NCBI GenBank assembly: GCA_964404985.1
Contig: CAYOMD010000003.1
Coordinates: forward strand, 62,001-126,000
DNA: 64,000 bases
DNA from: Hankyongella sp964404985
Lineage (GTDB): Bacteria; Pseudomonadota; Alphaproteobacteria; Sphingomonadales; Sphingomonadaceae
Direction: 5' to 3'
The position numbers were made by a program, and so were the translations under genes. The notes under the pieces were generated by a model. It was not told the origin of the DNA and did no database searches. It saw only the letters and a list, made by a program, of their open reading frames with translations. Below are positions 9,020-18,585 of the stretch, piece by piece; the stretch's first letter is position 1; each line of letters starts with the position of its first letter.

Positions 9020-11110
9020 ATGCTGCATCGCCTGCTGTTATCCTTTGCCTTGCTGGCCATCACCATGACGCCCCTGGAAGCGCAGGAGGACCCGCATCAG
9101 TGGCTGGAAGGGGTCACCGACGAAAAGGCCCTCGCCTGGGTCAAGGATCAGAATGCCCGGTCTCTCGCCATTCTGGAGCAGCAGCCGCGTTTCGCGGACT
9201 TTCGCAAGCGCGCCGAGGACATTTATGCCGACAAGCGCCGGATCGCCTATCCGGAGATCCATGGCGACGATGTGTTCAACTTCTGGCAGGATGATACCCA
9301 CCCGCGCGGCATCTGGCGGATGGCAACCCTGAAATCTTACCTCACCGGGCAACCCGCGTGGCGCACGCTGCTTGATCTGGACGATCTGGCCCGGCGCGAG
9401 AACGAGAACTGGGTTTGGAAGGGCGCGGATTGCCTGGGGCCGACGTTCAACCGTTGCCTGGTTTACCTCTCGCGCGGCGGCAAGGATGCGACCATCCTGC
9501 GGGAGTTCGACCGGGCCAGCACCTGGTTCGCGTCCGATGGCTTCATGCTGGGTGAGGCCAAGCACCGGATCGCCTGGCTCGACAGCAACCGCCTGCTGGT
9601 GGCAAGCGATTTTGGCCCCGGCAGCCTCACCACCTCCGGCTATCCGCGCATCGTGAAAATCTGGGAGCGCGGCGCACCACTGCACGAGGCCCGGACAATC
9701 TTTGAGGGCGCACAGACCGATGTCTGGGTCGCACCGCAAACCCACGTCACCAAGGAAGGTGTGTTCCCGACCATCCACAAGGGCAAGACGTTCTGGACCA
9801 GCACGATCTATCATGTCCGCGATGATGGCCAGACCGTCACCAGCCCGCTGCCCGAGGATGCGGATTTCAAGACCGTCTTCGGTGGAACGGCGATTGCCCA
9901 GTTGCGATCAGATCTGACGCTGGGGGACAAGACCGTGCCGCGCGGCTCGCTGGTCGGCTATGCCGTGCGCCCGCTGGTCGCCTTCGGTGACACGAACGCC
10001 AAAAGCCCCATCGAAGTGCTCTACACCCCGGACGCGAAGACTGCCGTCGCGGACGTTCTGCCTGCCCGTGACGTGCTCTATGTGTCGGTTCTCGACACGG
10101 TGAAGCACAAGCTCATCACCATCCAGCCCGGTGCCCCGCAGTGGCTGAAGCGACCGGTCAGCCTGCCCGCAACCGGCAGCCTGACGCTGGTGAGTGCCGG
10201 TGAGAAATCCAACCTGGCGCTGATCGACCATCAGAGTTTCACCAGCAACAATGCGCTTTACAGTGTCGGCCAGGGGGCCACCCGCGTGGTCACGCGTGCG
10301 CCGGCGCGCTTCGACGCGTCCCGCTTCGGGACCGCACAGTATTTCGCCACATCAAAGGACGGAACGAAAGTGCCCTACTTCGTCGTGCGTGCGAAAGGCC
10401 AGAAAGGCACAGTGCCAACCTACATGTTTGCCTATGGCGGGTTCGAGATCAGCCTGCTCCCGACCTATGCAAAGCCGCTGGAACAGTTCTGGCTGGAGGA
10501 TGGCGGCGCCTATGTGGTCGCCAACATCCGGGGCGGCGGCGAATACGGGCCGGACTGGCATCAGTCCGCCCTGAAGGATAACCGCCAGCGGGCTTACGAC
10601 GACTTCCATGCGGTGGCAGAAGATCTCGTGAAGCGGGGCATTACGACACCCAGGCAACTGGGCATCCACGGTCGCTCGAACGGTGGCCTGCTGATGGGGG
10701 TCGCGCTGACGCAGCGGCCGGAGCTTTACGGTGCGATCCTGGTCGGCGTGCCGCTGGCGGATATGAAACGCTACAACAAGCTGCTCGCCGGAGCTTCCTG
10801 GATGGGCGAATACGGCGATCCGGATGATCCGGCACAGTGGGCGTACATCTCCCGCTACAGCCCCTACCAGAATCTGCGCCGGGATGCCGCCTACCCGCGC
10901 CCCTTCTTCTACACATCCACCAAGGATGACCGCGTCCACCCCGGCCATGCCCGCAAAATGGCTGCACGTATGCAGGAGTATGGCAAGGACACCCTCTACT
11001 ACGAGAACATCGACGGGGGTCATGCCGGTGTCTCGAATTACAAGGAAAGTGCTTTCCTCGCGGCGCTCATGAGCGTCTATCTGCGTATGCAGTTGGGTGA
11101 GCCAAAATGA
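9020..11110 (+). CDS. Secreted prolyl oligopeptidase family serine peptidase
   Basis: The 696-residue protein has a signal peptide (cut near LEAQEDP), an N-terminal beta-propeller region and a C-terminal alpha/beta-hydrolase domain. The nucleophile is Ser553 in GRSNGGLLMGV, the acid lies in the KDDRVHPGHA motif, and the catalytic His is residue 668 in DGGHAGVS. These match family S9A prolyl oligopeptidases, which cut short proline-containing peptides; substrate specificity cannot be read here. A periplasmic or secreted location follows from the signal. A ribosome site (GGAGG) lies upstream of the start, and a hairpin terminator follows directly after the stop codon. Confidence 0.9.
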   Translation: MLHRLLLSFALLAITMTPLEAQEDPHQWLEGVTDEKALAWVKDQNARSLAILEQQPRFADFRKRAEDIYADKRRIAYPEIHGDDVFNFWQDDTHPRGIWRMATLKSYLTGQPAWRTLLDLDDLARRENENWVWKGADCLGPTFNRCLVYLSRGGKDATILREFDRASTWFASDGFMLGEAKHRIAWLDSNRLLVASDFGPGSLTTSGYPRIVKIWERGAPLHEARTIFEGAQTDVWVAPQTHVTKEGVFPTIHKGKTFWTSTIYHVRDDGQTVTSPLPEDADFKTVFGGTAIAQLRSDLTLGDKTVPRGSLVGYAVRPLVAFGDTNAKSPIEVLYTPDAKTAVADVLPARDVLYVSVLDTVKHKLITIQPGAPQWLKRPVSLPATGSLTLVSAGEKSNLALIDHQSFTSNNALYSVGQGATRVVTRAPARFDASRFGTAQYFATSKDGTKVPYFVVRAKGQKGTVPTYMFAYGGFEISLLPTYAKPLEQFWLEDGGAYVVANIRGGGEYGPDWHQSALKDNRQRAYDDFHAVAEDLVKRGITTPRQLGIHGRSNGGLLMGVALTQRPELYGAILVGVPLADMKRYNKLLAGASWMGEYGDPDDPAQWAYISRYSPYQNLRRDAAYPRPFFYTSTKDDRVHPGHARKMAARMQEYGKDTLYYENIDGGHAGVSNYKESAFLAALMSVYLRMQLGEPK

Positions 11111-11137
11111 AAAACCCCGGCGAAGTGCCAGGGTTTT
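11111..11137. terminator. Bidirectional terminator between the S9 peptidase gene and rpmG
   Basis: A perfect 7-base stem (AAAACCC at 11111-11117 with GGGTTTT at 11131-11137) encloses an inner CGGC/GCC pairing. The A and T runs lie within the arms, so it can act as an intrinsic terminator on both strands. It sits one base after the peptidase stop codon and 30 bases beyond the rpmG stop on the other strand. Confidence 0.75.
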
Positions 11138-11167
11138 GTGTCAAACCGCGAACACGTCGGTGCCGGC

Positions 11168-11335
11168 CTACTTGATCTTGGCTTCCTTGAACTCGACATG
11201 CTTGCGCACGACCGGATCATACTTGCGGAAGCTCAGCTTTTCAGTCTGGGTGCGCGGATTCTTCTTGGTCACATAGTAGTAACCGGTCTCCGCGGTACTC
11301 ACGAGCTTGATCTTGATGATCGTCGGCTTCGCCAT
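11168..11335 (-). CDS. rpmG: 50S ribosomal protein L33
   Basis: This 55-residue gene reads from ATG 11335 to the TAG stop at 11168-11170. The translation begins MAKPTIIKIKLVSTA and contains YYYVTKKNPRT and KYDPVVRKHVEFKEAK, the standard alphaproteobacterial L33 pattern. Neither CxxC pair of the zinc-binding L33 form is present, so it is the zinc-independent type. It is monocistronic, convergent with the S9 peptidase gene. Confidence 0.96.
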   Translation of the reverse strand: MAKPTIIKIKLVSTAETGYYYVTKKNPRTQTEKLSFRKYDPVVRKHVEFKEAKIK

Positions 11336-11447
11336 GTCTGCTTCCTCTTGGCGGCGGCACGTTACGCGGCCACCTGAACGAATTCTTCAAAATGAGCGGT
11401 GGCAGTTAGCGGAACAGCGCCGCTCCGTCAAGCGCCTGTGAGCAGCT

Positions 11448-11559
11448 GGTAGTGGGTCAGTTTGAATATCCCCGCGCAACCTGAACCTGACGAAGGGCTG
11501 AGCGGTTCGTGGTTCTGTCCGAGCTCACCACGAGCGGACTAGCTAAGTGACCCGCTACC
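11448..11559. repeat. Palindromic intergenic repeat, family B (copy 1)
   Basis: The ends are inverted repeats: GGTAGTGGGTCA at 11448-11459 pairs with TGACCCGCTACC at 11548-11559 with one mismatch. The core (about 11480-11537) contains TGACGAAGGG, GAGCGG, TCGTGGTT and AGCTCACCACGAGCGG in an order shared with 50239-50294. Within the 299-base gap between rpmG and the HPt gene this is the only structure I see. Confidence 0.7.
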
Positions 11560-11634
11560 AAGCAGCGTGCACAGGGTAACGAAGCTTTAGCCGTCACACA
11601 GTAAACCTGGTGAAGAAGTCAGGAGTCCAAACCC

Positions 11635-11958
11635 ATGTACACCGAAGATCTTGACGAAGCGCGGCTGGCCGTTGCTGACCGCCTGACCGACCTGGAAGCC
11701 GGGCTGGCGCGGTTGTCCACGAACGATCTGAAACAGCAGGTCCATTCCCTGAAAGGTCTGGCCGCGGCCTATGGTCTGATCGTGATCGAGAGCCTGTGCC
11801 ATTCGCTGGAGCAGCGGCTGGAGAATGGTCGCGATGATACCGCCGTTCTGGCCTACATTGACCGGATGAACGAAGCGGCGGAGGACGACCGGATGGACGA
11901 CGCCAGCGCTATTCCTGCGCTGGAGGCGGAAATCGCCCGCCACCTGCAGGAAGCCTAA
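11635..11958 (+). CDS. Orphan histidine phosphotransfer (HPt) domain protein
   Basis: The 107-residue, wholly helical protein carries the HPt signature HSLKGLAAAYGL, with the predicted phospho-accepting His at residue 37. HPt proteins relay phosphate between hybrid histidine kinases and response regulators in the cytoplasm. No kinase or regulator gene lies nearby, so its partners are not known. It stands alone on the plus strand and overlaps the end of the convergent Wzi-family gene by four bases. It is too short to be ChpT. Confidence 0.75.
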   Translation: MYTEDLDEARLAVADRLTDLEAGLARLSTNDLKQQVHSLKGLAAAYGLIVIESLCHSLEQRLENGRDDTAVLAYIDRMNEAAEDDRMDDASAIPALEAEIARHLQEA

Positions 11959-13451
11959 AACTGCCCCTGCCAGCGCAGCTCGAACTGCACGTCGCCGTCG
12001 CGCCGACCCGGCGTATTCGGCTGGTCGGTCTGGTATCGCAATTCCCCGGCAATGTCGCCCCAGCGCGTCGGCACATTGGCACCGAACTCGCCGATCCATA
12101 GCCGCTCGGTCGTCCGGCTGATGTGAAAATCCGGCGTGTTGGTGACATTGATGTTGGCGCGCCGCAGGGCGGCACTCAGCCGGATGTTGCGCGGGTCGGT
12201 AATACTGGCGCTGAGGCTGTAGAGCTGGGAGTCGCCATCCAGACTGAAACCGATCGGGCGATCCTTGAAGCTGTAGCCATCCCGGTAGATGAAGTTGAGG
12301 TAGGTGACGCCCGGGTTGCGGCCATTGGGTGCCGTCTCGCCAAAGTAGCGCACCCCGAAGGTATCGGTCCATTCCAGCCCGGCTGACCAGGTCCAGCCGT
12401 CCGCACCGCCGGACAAGCGCCCGCCCGCGAGGTAGGAATAGACGTCGGGAATGATCAACGGCCCGCCGCCGTCTTCTGCCAGGGCCTGAGCGTAGAGCGT
12501 GCCGGTCATGGTGCGGCCGACCTCGCCGCCCCAGCGCGCGTCGAAGGAGACCAACTGGTTGCCCGGCTGCTGCAAGGGGTCTGCAACGTTCTCGGTTCCT
12601 GCCGCAATGAAGGACCGCGTAAAGGTAGAGAAGCTGCAAGGCCGGCCTTCGCCGCAAAGCTGCGCAGTCCGCGCGACGGCAAATTCGAATTGCTTCACCG
12701 GCTTGAAGGCAAAGCGGAAACTGTGAACCAGCGGATGTTCGAAATCGGTCCGGTCCCCGTCAAGCCGGCCGACAAAAAACTCGAACGACCACGGCCCGAG
12801 CCAGCGCAGGACCGGCGCATCGAACGCATAGGGCTGCATCCGCTTGATGCCGATTTTGCGGAATGGCCGGGTGCTGTTGGAATAGAGCAAGGCCCCTTCC
12901 TGCCCCGGCCCCCACCAGGTCTCGACTGTACCGGCGTACAAACCCCAGTTGCCGAATGTGCGCACGCCGTAAATGTCATCGAAATGATAATCGACACCGG
13001 ACTGGCCGCGACGGTAGCCAACCCCGTAGCTGACATAGCTGTTTTCGCCCACATTATGTTCAACGCGGACGCTGCCCTGCGCAGACTCGCGATTAGTATC
13101 CTCGAAAGTGCGCACCAGCTTGGAGTCGGTGCCGGCACCGAGCTTCGCGGTCACCAGCGTGCGCTGCTCGGCGAGTTCCATATGGCGGCGCACGCGCTGG
13201 ACCCGCACCACCAGATGCGGCGGCAATTGATCGATCTGCCAGCGCTCGGACAGGGCTGCGATCTGCCGCCAGGGCAACGGCCAACTGGTGATCGGCCCGC
13301 GGATCATCCCGGCGTCCGCCAGCGCCTCGATATCCTCGCGCAGTTGCCGGTCACCCACTTCGGCCCATGGGCGGGCAGCCACCGGCGTCGCCAGCGCCAG
13401 GGCTGCTGTCGTGAGTATGGCGCAGAGGGTGCGGGGAAAACGCCGGGTCAT
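11955..13451 (-). CDS. Capsule assembly Wzi family outer-membrane protein
   Basis: The 498-residue protein begins with a signal peptide (cut near VAARPWAEVGD) and has a helical N-terminal segment. The rest alternates short amphipathic strands rich in aromatic residues, as in an outer-membrane beta-barrel (for example SYVSYGVGYRR, WSFEFFVGRLDGDR), ending with FELRWQGQF and its C-terminal Phe. The pattern fits the Wzi capsule-assembly family, which helps hold polysaccharide at the cell surface. Its neighbours are unrelated (rnr upstream, convergent HPt), so the linked polymer is unknown. Confidence 0.8.
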   Translation of the reverse strand: MTRRFPRTLCAILTTAALALATPVAARPWAEVGDRQLREDIEALADAGMIRGPITSWPLPWRQIAALSERWQIDQLPPHLVVRVQRVRRHMELAEQRTLVTAKLGAGTDSKLVRTFEDTNRESAQGSVRVEHNVGENSYVSYGVGYRRGQSGVDYHFDDIYGVRTFGNWGLYAGTVETWWGPGQEGALLYSNSTRPFRKIGIKRMQPYAFDAPVLRWLGPWSFEFFVGRLDGDRTDFEHPLVHSFRFAFKPVKQFEFAVARTAQLCGEGRPCSFSTFTRSFIAAGTENVADPLQQPGNQLVSFDARWGGEVGRTMTGTLYAQALAEDGGGPLIIPDVYSYLAGGRLSGGADGWTWSAGLEWTDTFGVRYFGETAPNGRNPGVTYLNFIYRDGYSFKDRPIGFSLDGDSQLYSLSASITDPRNIRLSAALRRANINVTNTPDFHISRTTERLWIGEFGANVPTRWGDIAGELRYQTDQPNTPGRRDGDVQFELRWQGQF

Positions 13452-13531
13452 CTCGGTCTCTTAATTCGATCTACCCCTCTGCTATCCTTATGCAGTCTGA
13501 AGGACAACACGGCTTGGAACAATGGCATAGC

Positions 13532-15790
13532 TCAGCGCCGCCCGCGCCGGCTCGTAAACCGGCTCCTGGAGCGCGCCTCACGCGGGGGTTCCGCCGCCTC
13601 GGCCAGGGCGAGCCGCAGCGTTCCGGTCAACACATCAGCATCGACCAGACGGACCGCCAGTCGCATCCCGATTGTATAACGCACGCCGGTCGACGACCCC
13701 TCCAAGCTCTGGGTTGCCTCGTCGACATGGAAGCGCTCATCCCCCAGTGTCGAGATCGGGATCAGACCATCGCCACCGCTCTCTTCCAGGGCGACAAACA
13801 GCCCGAAACGGGTGGCCCCGGTCACCCGGCCCTGCATCACCGTACCGATACGCCCGGCCAGGAATTGCGCGACATAACGGTCGATGGTGTCGCGCTCGGC
13901 GGCCATGGCACGCCGCTCCGTCATCGAGATATGCTCGGCTGTCGCACTCAGGGCCCGCAAGTCCGTGTCCGTCAGCCCCCCCTCCCCAAGGCCGAGCGCC
14001 CGCACCAGCGCCCGGTGTACCAGCAGGTCAGCATAACGGCGGATCGGCGAGGTAAAGTGCGCGTAGGACGCCAGCGCAAGCCCGAAGTGCCCCGCATTCT
14101 CCACCGAATAGATCGCCTGCGTCTGGGAGCGCAGAATCTGCTCGCTCACCTCTTCTGCGTAAGCAGCACCTGTCGTGCGCCGCAGGATGTCGTTGAACAG
14201 CGCCGGGCGCATGACCTGACCGAGCGCCAGCGGCACGCCCAGCGAGTCGAGGTAGTTTTTCAGCGCCACCAGCTTCTCGCGCGGCGGCGCCTCGTGAATG
14301 CGGTACACGCATGGATATGCTGCCTGCTCCAGCGCTTTGGCGGCAGCGACGTTGGCGGCGATCATGAAATCCTCGACCACCCGGTGCGCATCCAGCCGCT
14401 CGCGCTTGTGCACACCGGCAACCGTACCGTCTGCTGCTAGCACGATCCGCCGTTCTGGCAGATCGAGGTCCAGCGGTTCGCGCCGGCGGCGTGCCGCGTC
14501 CAGCGCGCGCCAGGCATCCCAGAGTGGTGCCAGATGCGGCAAGGCGTCACCGCTCTGCTGGTCGATTGTGGCCTGCGCGGCTTCATAGGCGATGTTGGCG
14601 GCCAGCCGGATGCAGGCGCGCTCAAACCGGAAGCCGGTGACAGCCCCCCCCGGCCCCAGGGTCATGTGGCAGACCAGGGCCGCCTTGTCCTGGCCGGTCT
14701 TCAGCGAGCAGGCATCGGATGACAGGGCCTCGGGCAGCATCGGTGCCACCCGGTCCGGGAAATAGGCGGAATTACCCCGCCGCCGCGCTTCCCGGTCGAT
14801 GGCGTTGCCGGGGCGGACATAGTAGCTGACATCGGCGATGGCCACTGCGATCCGCCAGCCGCCGCCTTCAATCGGTTCGGCCCAGATCGCGTCGTCATGG
14901 TCTCGGGCGTCAATCGGATCAATCGCCACGAACGGCATAGCCGTCAGGTCGACACGCGGGCCGAGCGGACGCGAAGCAGAACGGGCTGCCTCATCCAGCG
15001 CGGCCTCATCGAAGCGAACCGGAACGCCGTGCTGGGAGATGGCAATCAGCGAGAGCGCACGCGGTGCAAACGGATCCCCCAGGCGTTCAATCACCCGCAC
15101 GTTCTGCATCCCGAGCGCGCGGTGGCGCGCCATCGGCTCTGCTGAGACCAGCTCGCCCACCTTTGCCCCGTCCAGCATGTCTTCCGGGATGTTGAATTCC
15201 ATCCGCAACCGCTTGTCAGTCGGGATCAGGCGGAAATACGCACCCTCGGCCCGGACGACGCCGAGGACGATTTCGGCCGACCGCTCCAGCCGCTTGAGCA
15301 CCTGCGCCCGCGCCCGGCCGCTCGGCCCCTCGATGCGCCCCATGAAGCGATCCCCAAGGCCGAGGGCCGCGATCCGCGCCTTGTGTTTGCCGCCGAACTG
15401 CGGGCGTCCCTCGCTGACCCGCACACGCGGAGGCCGGCCCGGCTCGGACCATTGTTCCGGCTCTGCATACACGTCGCCATCGCTGCGCACTTCGACAACC
15501 TTGAGGATGCCGACCCGCGGCAGGCTGCCCGCCACCCCGTAGCTGCGCGTTGGCCCGCGTTTGAGCGCACCTTCTGCCTCCATGTCCTTCAGGAGCGCGC
15601 GCAGGGCGCCTCGGTCGCGCACGCCGAACGCTTTGGCGATATCACGTTTGCCGACGGTTGCCGGCGCCGACTCGATGAAGCGGCGGATCTGGTCGCGATC
15701 TGGAAGATCACCTGAGGCCGGAAGTTCACCGGGGGCCGGAAGTTCGCCTGAGGGAGGTGCATCGCCATCCCGGCCGCGCCGGCGGGTCAT
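13532..15790 (-). CDS. rnr: Ribonuclease R
   Basis: RNase R is a processive 3'-5' exoribonuclease that degrades structured RNA. The 752-residue protein has an N-terminal winged-helix region, cold-shock domains, the RNB catalytic domain with the acidic motif IDPIDARDHDDAIWAE, and a C-terminal S1 domain followed by a basic tail (SRSRFTSRRGRR). Its start codon overlaps the topA stop by four bases, giving a topA-rnr unit that is common in alphaproteobacteria. Confidence 0.95.
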   Translation of the reverse strand: MTRRRGRDGDAPPSGELPAPGELPASGDLPDRDQIRRFIESAPATVGKRDIAKAFGVRDRGALRALLKDMEAEGALKRGPTRSYGVAGSLPRVGILKVVEVRSDGDVYAEPEQWSEPGRPPRVRVSEGRPQFGGKHKARIAALGLGDRFMGRIEGPSGRARAQVLKRLERSAEIVLGVVRAEGAYFRLIPTDKRLRMEFNIPEDMLDGAKVGELVSAEPMARHRALGMQNVRVIERLGDPFAPRALSLIAISQHGVPVRFDEAALDEAARSASRPLGPRVDLTAMPFVAIDPIDARDHDDAIWAEPIEGGGWRIAVAIADVSYYVRPGNAIDREARRRGNSAYFPDRVAPMLPEALSSDACSLKTGQDKAALVCHMTLGPGGAVTGFRFERACIRLAANIAYEAAQATIDQQSGDALPHLAPLWDAWRALDAARRRREPLDLDLPERRIVLAADGTVAGVHKRERLDAHRVVEDFMIAANVAAAKALEQAAYPCVYRIHEAPPREKLVALKNYLDSLGVPLALGQVMRPALFNDILRRTTGAAYAEEVSEQILRSQTQAIYSVENAGHFGLALASYAHFTSPIRRYADLLVHRALVRALGLGEGGLTDTDLRALSATAEHISMTERRAMAAERDTIDRYVAQFLAGRIGTVMQGRVTGATRFGLFVALEESGGDGLIPISTLGDERFHVDEATQSLEGSSTGVRYTIGMRLAVRLVDADVLTGTLRLALAEAAEPPREARSRSRFTSRRGRR

Positions 15791-18489
15791 TTAGCCTTCG
15801 CTGCCCGGGCAGTCCTGGCAGGTTTTGCCGCCGGAGTCTTTTTGGCAGCCGGAGCCTTCTTGGCAGCAGGGGCTTTCTTGGCGGCTGGCTTGGCCGCTTT
15901 CTGGCCCGCCGACTTGGGAGCTGCATTCTTCTTGGCCGGTACCTTCTTGGGTGCTGCGCGCTTGGCCGGCTTTTTGCTGCCTCCCTTGGCCGCGCGCTCG
16001 ACGATCAGCACCAGCGCCTGCTCCAGGGTCACTGCCTCGGGTGAGACGTCCTTGGGCAGGGTCGCATTGGTTTTGCCATCGGTCACATACGCCCCGTAGC
16101 GCCCGCTCATGACCTTGATGGCGGCACCGGCTGCATCTGCGCCGAGTTCGCGCAGGGCTGCCGGGCCGGCACGACCGGGCCGGTTTGCCTTGTCCGCCAG
16201 GGCGGCGACCGCCTGGTTCATGCCGACAGACAGCACATCTTCGGTGGTCTTCAGCGACACATAGGCCCCATCGTGCGCGATGTATGGCCCGAAGCGACCG
16301 ATGCTGGCGGTGATCGGCTTGCCACTCTCCGGGTGCTGGCCGATGGTGCGCGGCAGGCTGAGCAGCTTGAGCGCCAGGTCCAGCGAGAGCGCGTCCGCCG
16401 GGACATCGCGCGGCAGGGATGCGCGAGGCGGCTTGGCAGCACCCTTCTCCGCCGGGTCCTCGCCCAGTTGCACATAGCGCCCGAAGCGCCCGGTGCGCAG
16501 GGTCACCGGCTGACCGGTCACCGGGTCGTCGCCCAGCTTTTGCGGCCCGTCATTGGCGGCATCCGCCGTCGCATCCTCCGCCCCGAACGGGCGGGTGTAC
16601 TTGCACTCCGGGTAGTTCGAGCAGCCGATGAACGCGCCAAACTTGCCGGTCTTGAGCGATAGCCGCCCCTGCTGGCACGTTGGGCACAGGCGCGGGTCGC
16701 TGCCGTCTGCACGCGCCGGGAACAGCAAAGGCTCCAGGAATCCGTCCAGCGCCTCCACAACGTCGGAAGGCCGCTGGTCGAGAATTTCCTTGGTCTTGGG
16801 CTGAAAGTCGGCCCAGAAGTCCCGTAGCACCTGTTTCCAGGCCAGCTCACCGGCGGAGATCGCATCGAGCTGGTTTTCGAGGTCGGCGGTGAAATCATAG
16901 CCGACATAGCGTCCGAAGAACTTCTCCAGGAACGCCGTGACCAGCCGCCCCTTGTCCTCGGGGATGAAGCGGTTCTTGTCCATGCGCACATAAGCGCGGT
17001 CGCGCAGGGTTTGCAGGATGCTGGCGTAGGTCGAGGGCCGCCCGATGCCGAGCTCCTCCAGCTTCTTGACCAGCGAGGCTTCCGAATAGCGCGGCGGCGG
17101 TGTGGTGAAATGCTGGCTTGCCGTAACGTCCTGCGCCTCGGCCTTGCTCCCCTCAACCAGGGGCGGCAGGCGGCGGTCGTCATCATCAAGGCTGTCGTCG
17201 ACACCTTCCTGGTAGAGCGCCAGAAAGCCAGGGAACAACACCACCTGGCCAGTGGCGCGCAGGCCGGTCTTGCCGTCCGCGCTTTCCAGTTCAGCGGTTG
17301 TCCGCTCCAGACGGGCGCTGGCCATTTGCGAGGCCAGGGTCCGCTTCCAGATGAGATCGTAGAGCTTCACCTGCTCGGGGGACAAAGCCCGGCGCACCGA
17401 GTCGGGGTCCCGGAACAGGTCCGTCGGGCGGATCGCCTCGTGCGCTTCCTGGGCGTTCTTCGCCTTGGCGCTATAGTGGCGGGGCTTCTCGGGGACATAC
17501 TCCGGCCCGTGTTCGCGCTCGATCAGGCGGCGCGCCGCCGCGATCGCCTCACCGCTCACCTGCACGCCGTCGGTCCGCATGTAGGTGATGAGGCCTGTGC
17601 TTTCGCCGTTCAGGGTCACACCTTCATAGAGCTGTTGGGCGAGGCGCATGGTCTGGCTGGCGGTGAAGCCGAGCTTGCGTGCCGCCTCCTGCTGCAGGGT
17701 GGACGTTGTGAACGGTGGTGCCGGATGGCGCTGCACCGGCTTTTTCTCGACACTGGCGATGGTATAGCGCCCGGCTGCCACATCTGCTTTGGCGGCCATG
17801 GCCGTTGCTTCGTCGGGCAGATCATACTGCCCGAGCTTGTTGCCGCGCCAATGGCTGAGCCGCGCCTCGAACGCCTGCCCCTTCTCGTCGGTCATGCCTG
17901 CGGCGATGGTCCAGTATTCGCGGGTCTGGAACCGTTCGATTTCGGATTCGCGCTCGCAGATCAGTCTCAACGCTACCGACTGAACCCGCCCCGCCGACTT
18001 GGCGCCCGGCAGCTTGCGCCAAAGCACCGGCGACAGGGTGAAGCCGACCAGATAGTCCAGCGCCCGGCGCGCGAGGTACGCATCAATCAGGTCCACGTAC
18101 AATTCGCGCGGAGCCGCCATGGCTTTGGTGACAGCAGTCTTGGTGATTTCGTTGAAGGTGACGCGCTGCACGCCGCCCCTGGGCAGCGCCTTCCTTGCGC
18201 GCAATACTTCCAGAAGGTGCCAGGAAATCGCCTCGCCTTCCCGGTCCGGGTCGGTTGCCAGCACCAGACGGTCAGCGCCCTTCAGCGCATCGACGATCGC
18301 CTTGACCTGCTTGCTCTTTTCCGCGTGCACTTCCCAGTGCATCAGGAAGTCGGCGTCCGGCTCTACTGACCCGTCCTTGGGCGGCAGATCCCGCACATGG
18401 CCGTAGGATGCGAGAACTGTGTAGTTGTCGCCCAGATACTTGTTGATGGTCTTCGCCTTGGCCGGCGACTCGACGATCACCACGTCCAT
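15787..18489 (-). CDS. topA: DNA topoisomerase I
   Basis: This type IA topoisomerase relaxes negative supercoils. The 900-residue protein has the TOPRIM start VIVESPAKAKTI (residues 4-15), DPDREGEA at 80-87 and the active-site Tyr303 in GLITYMRTDG. One C-terminal zinc-ribbon is visible (CPTC...CSNYPEC), followed by topo-C repeats such as GRFGRYVQLG and GRYGAYVTDG. The last 80 or so residues are a Lys/Ala/Pro-rich, histone-H1-like tail built of KKAPAAKKAPAAKK-type repeats, expected to be disordered and DNA-binding. It is followed by rnr with a 4-base overlap. Confidence 0.97.
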   Translation of the reverse strand: MDVVIVESPAKAKTINKYLGDNYTVLASYGHVRDLPPKDGSVEPDADFLMHWEVHAEKSKQVKAIVDALKGADRLVLATDPDREGEAISWHLLEVLRARKALPRGGVQRVTFNEITKTAVTKAMAAPRELYVDLIDAYLARRALDYLVGFTLSPVLWRKLPGAKSAGRVQSVALRLICERESEIERFQTREYWTIAAGMTDEKGQAFEARLSHWRGNKLGQYDLPDEATAMAAKADVAAGRYTIASVEKKPVQRHPAPPFTTSTLQQEAARKLGFTASQTMRLAQQLYEGVTLNGESTGLITYMRTDGVQVSGEAIAAARRLIEREHGPEYVPEKPRHYSAKAKNAQEAHEAIRPTDLFRDPDSVRRALSPEQVKLYDLIWKRTLASQMASARLERTTAELESADGKTGLRATGQVVLFPGFLALYQEGVDDSLDDDDRRLPPLVEGSKAEAQDVTASQHFTTPPPRYSEASLVKKLEELGIGRPSTYASILQTLRDRAYVRMDKNRFIPEDKGRLVTAFLEKFFGRYVGYDFTADLENQLDAISAGELAWKQVLRDFWADFQPKTKEILDQRPSDVVEALDGFLEPLLFPARADGSDPRLCPTCQQGRLSLKTGKFGAFIGCSNYPECKYTRPFGAEDATADAANDGPQKLGDDPVTGQPVTLRTGRFGRYVQLGEDPAEKGAAKPPRASLPRDVPADALSLDLALKLLSLPRTIGQHPESGKPITASIGRFGPYIAHDGAYVSLKTTEDVLSVGMNQAVAALADKANRPGRAGPAALRELGADAAGAAIKVMSGRYGAYVTDGKTNATLPKDVSPEAVTLEQALVLIVERAAKGGSKKPAKRAAPKKVPAKKNAAPKSAGQKAAKPAAKKAPAAKKAPAAKKTPAAKPARTARAAKAK

Positions 18490-18585
18490 GCTCTCTGGCC
18501 TCGCTCTATACCGCCGCTTTCGGCCAACGGGCGCGAGCGTTACTCGAAGCCATGGGGCCTGCGCAATCCCCCGGATTTAGAATGT

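Noticed and set aside
12690..13679. Plus-strand frame of 329 codons opposite the Wzi gene
   Set aside because: It is a shadow frame in GC-rich DNA; the minus frame has a signal peptide and barrel pattern.
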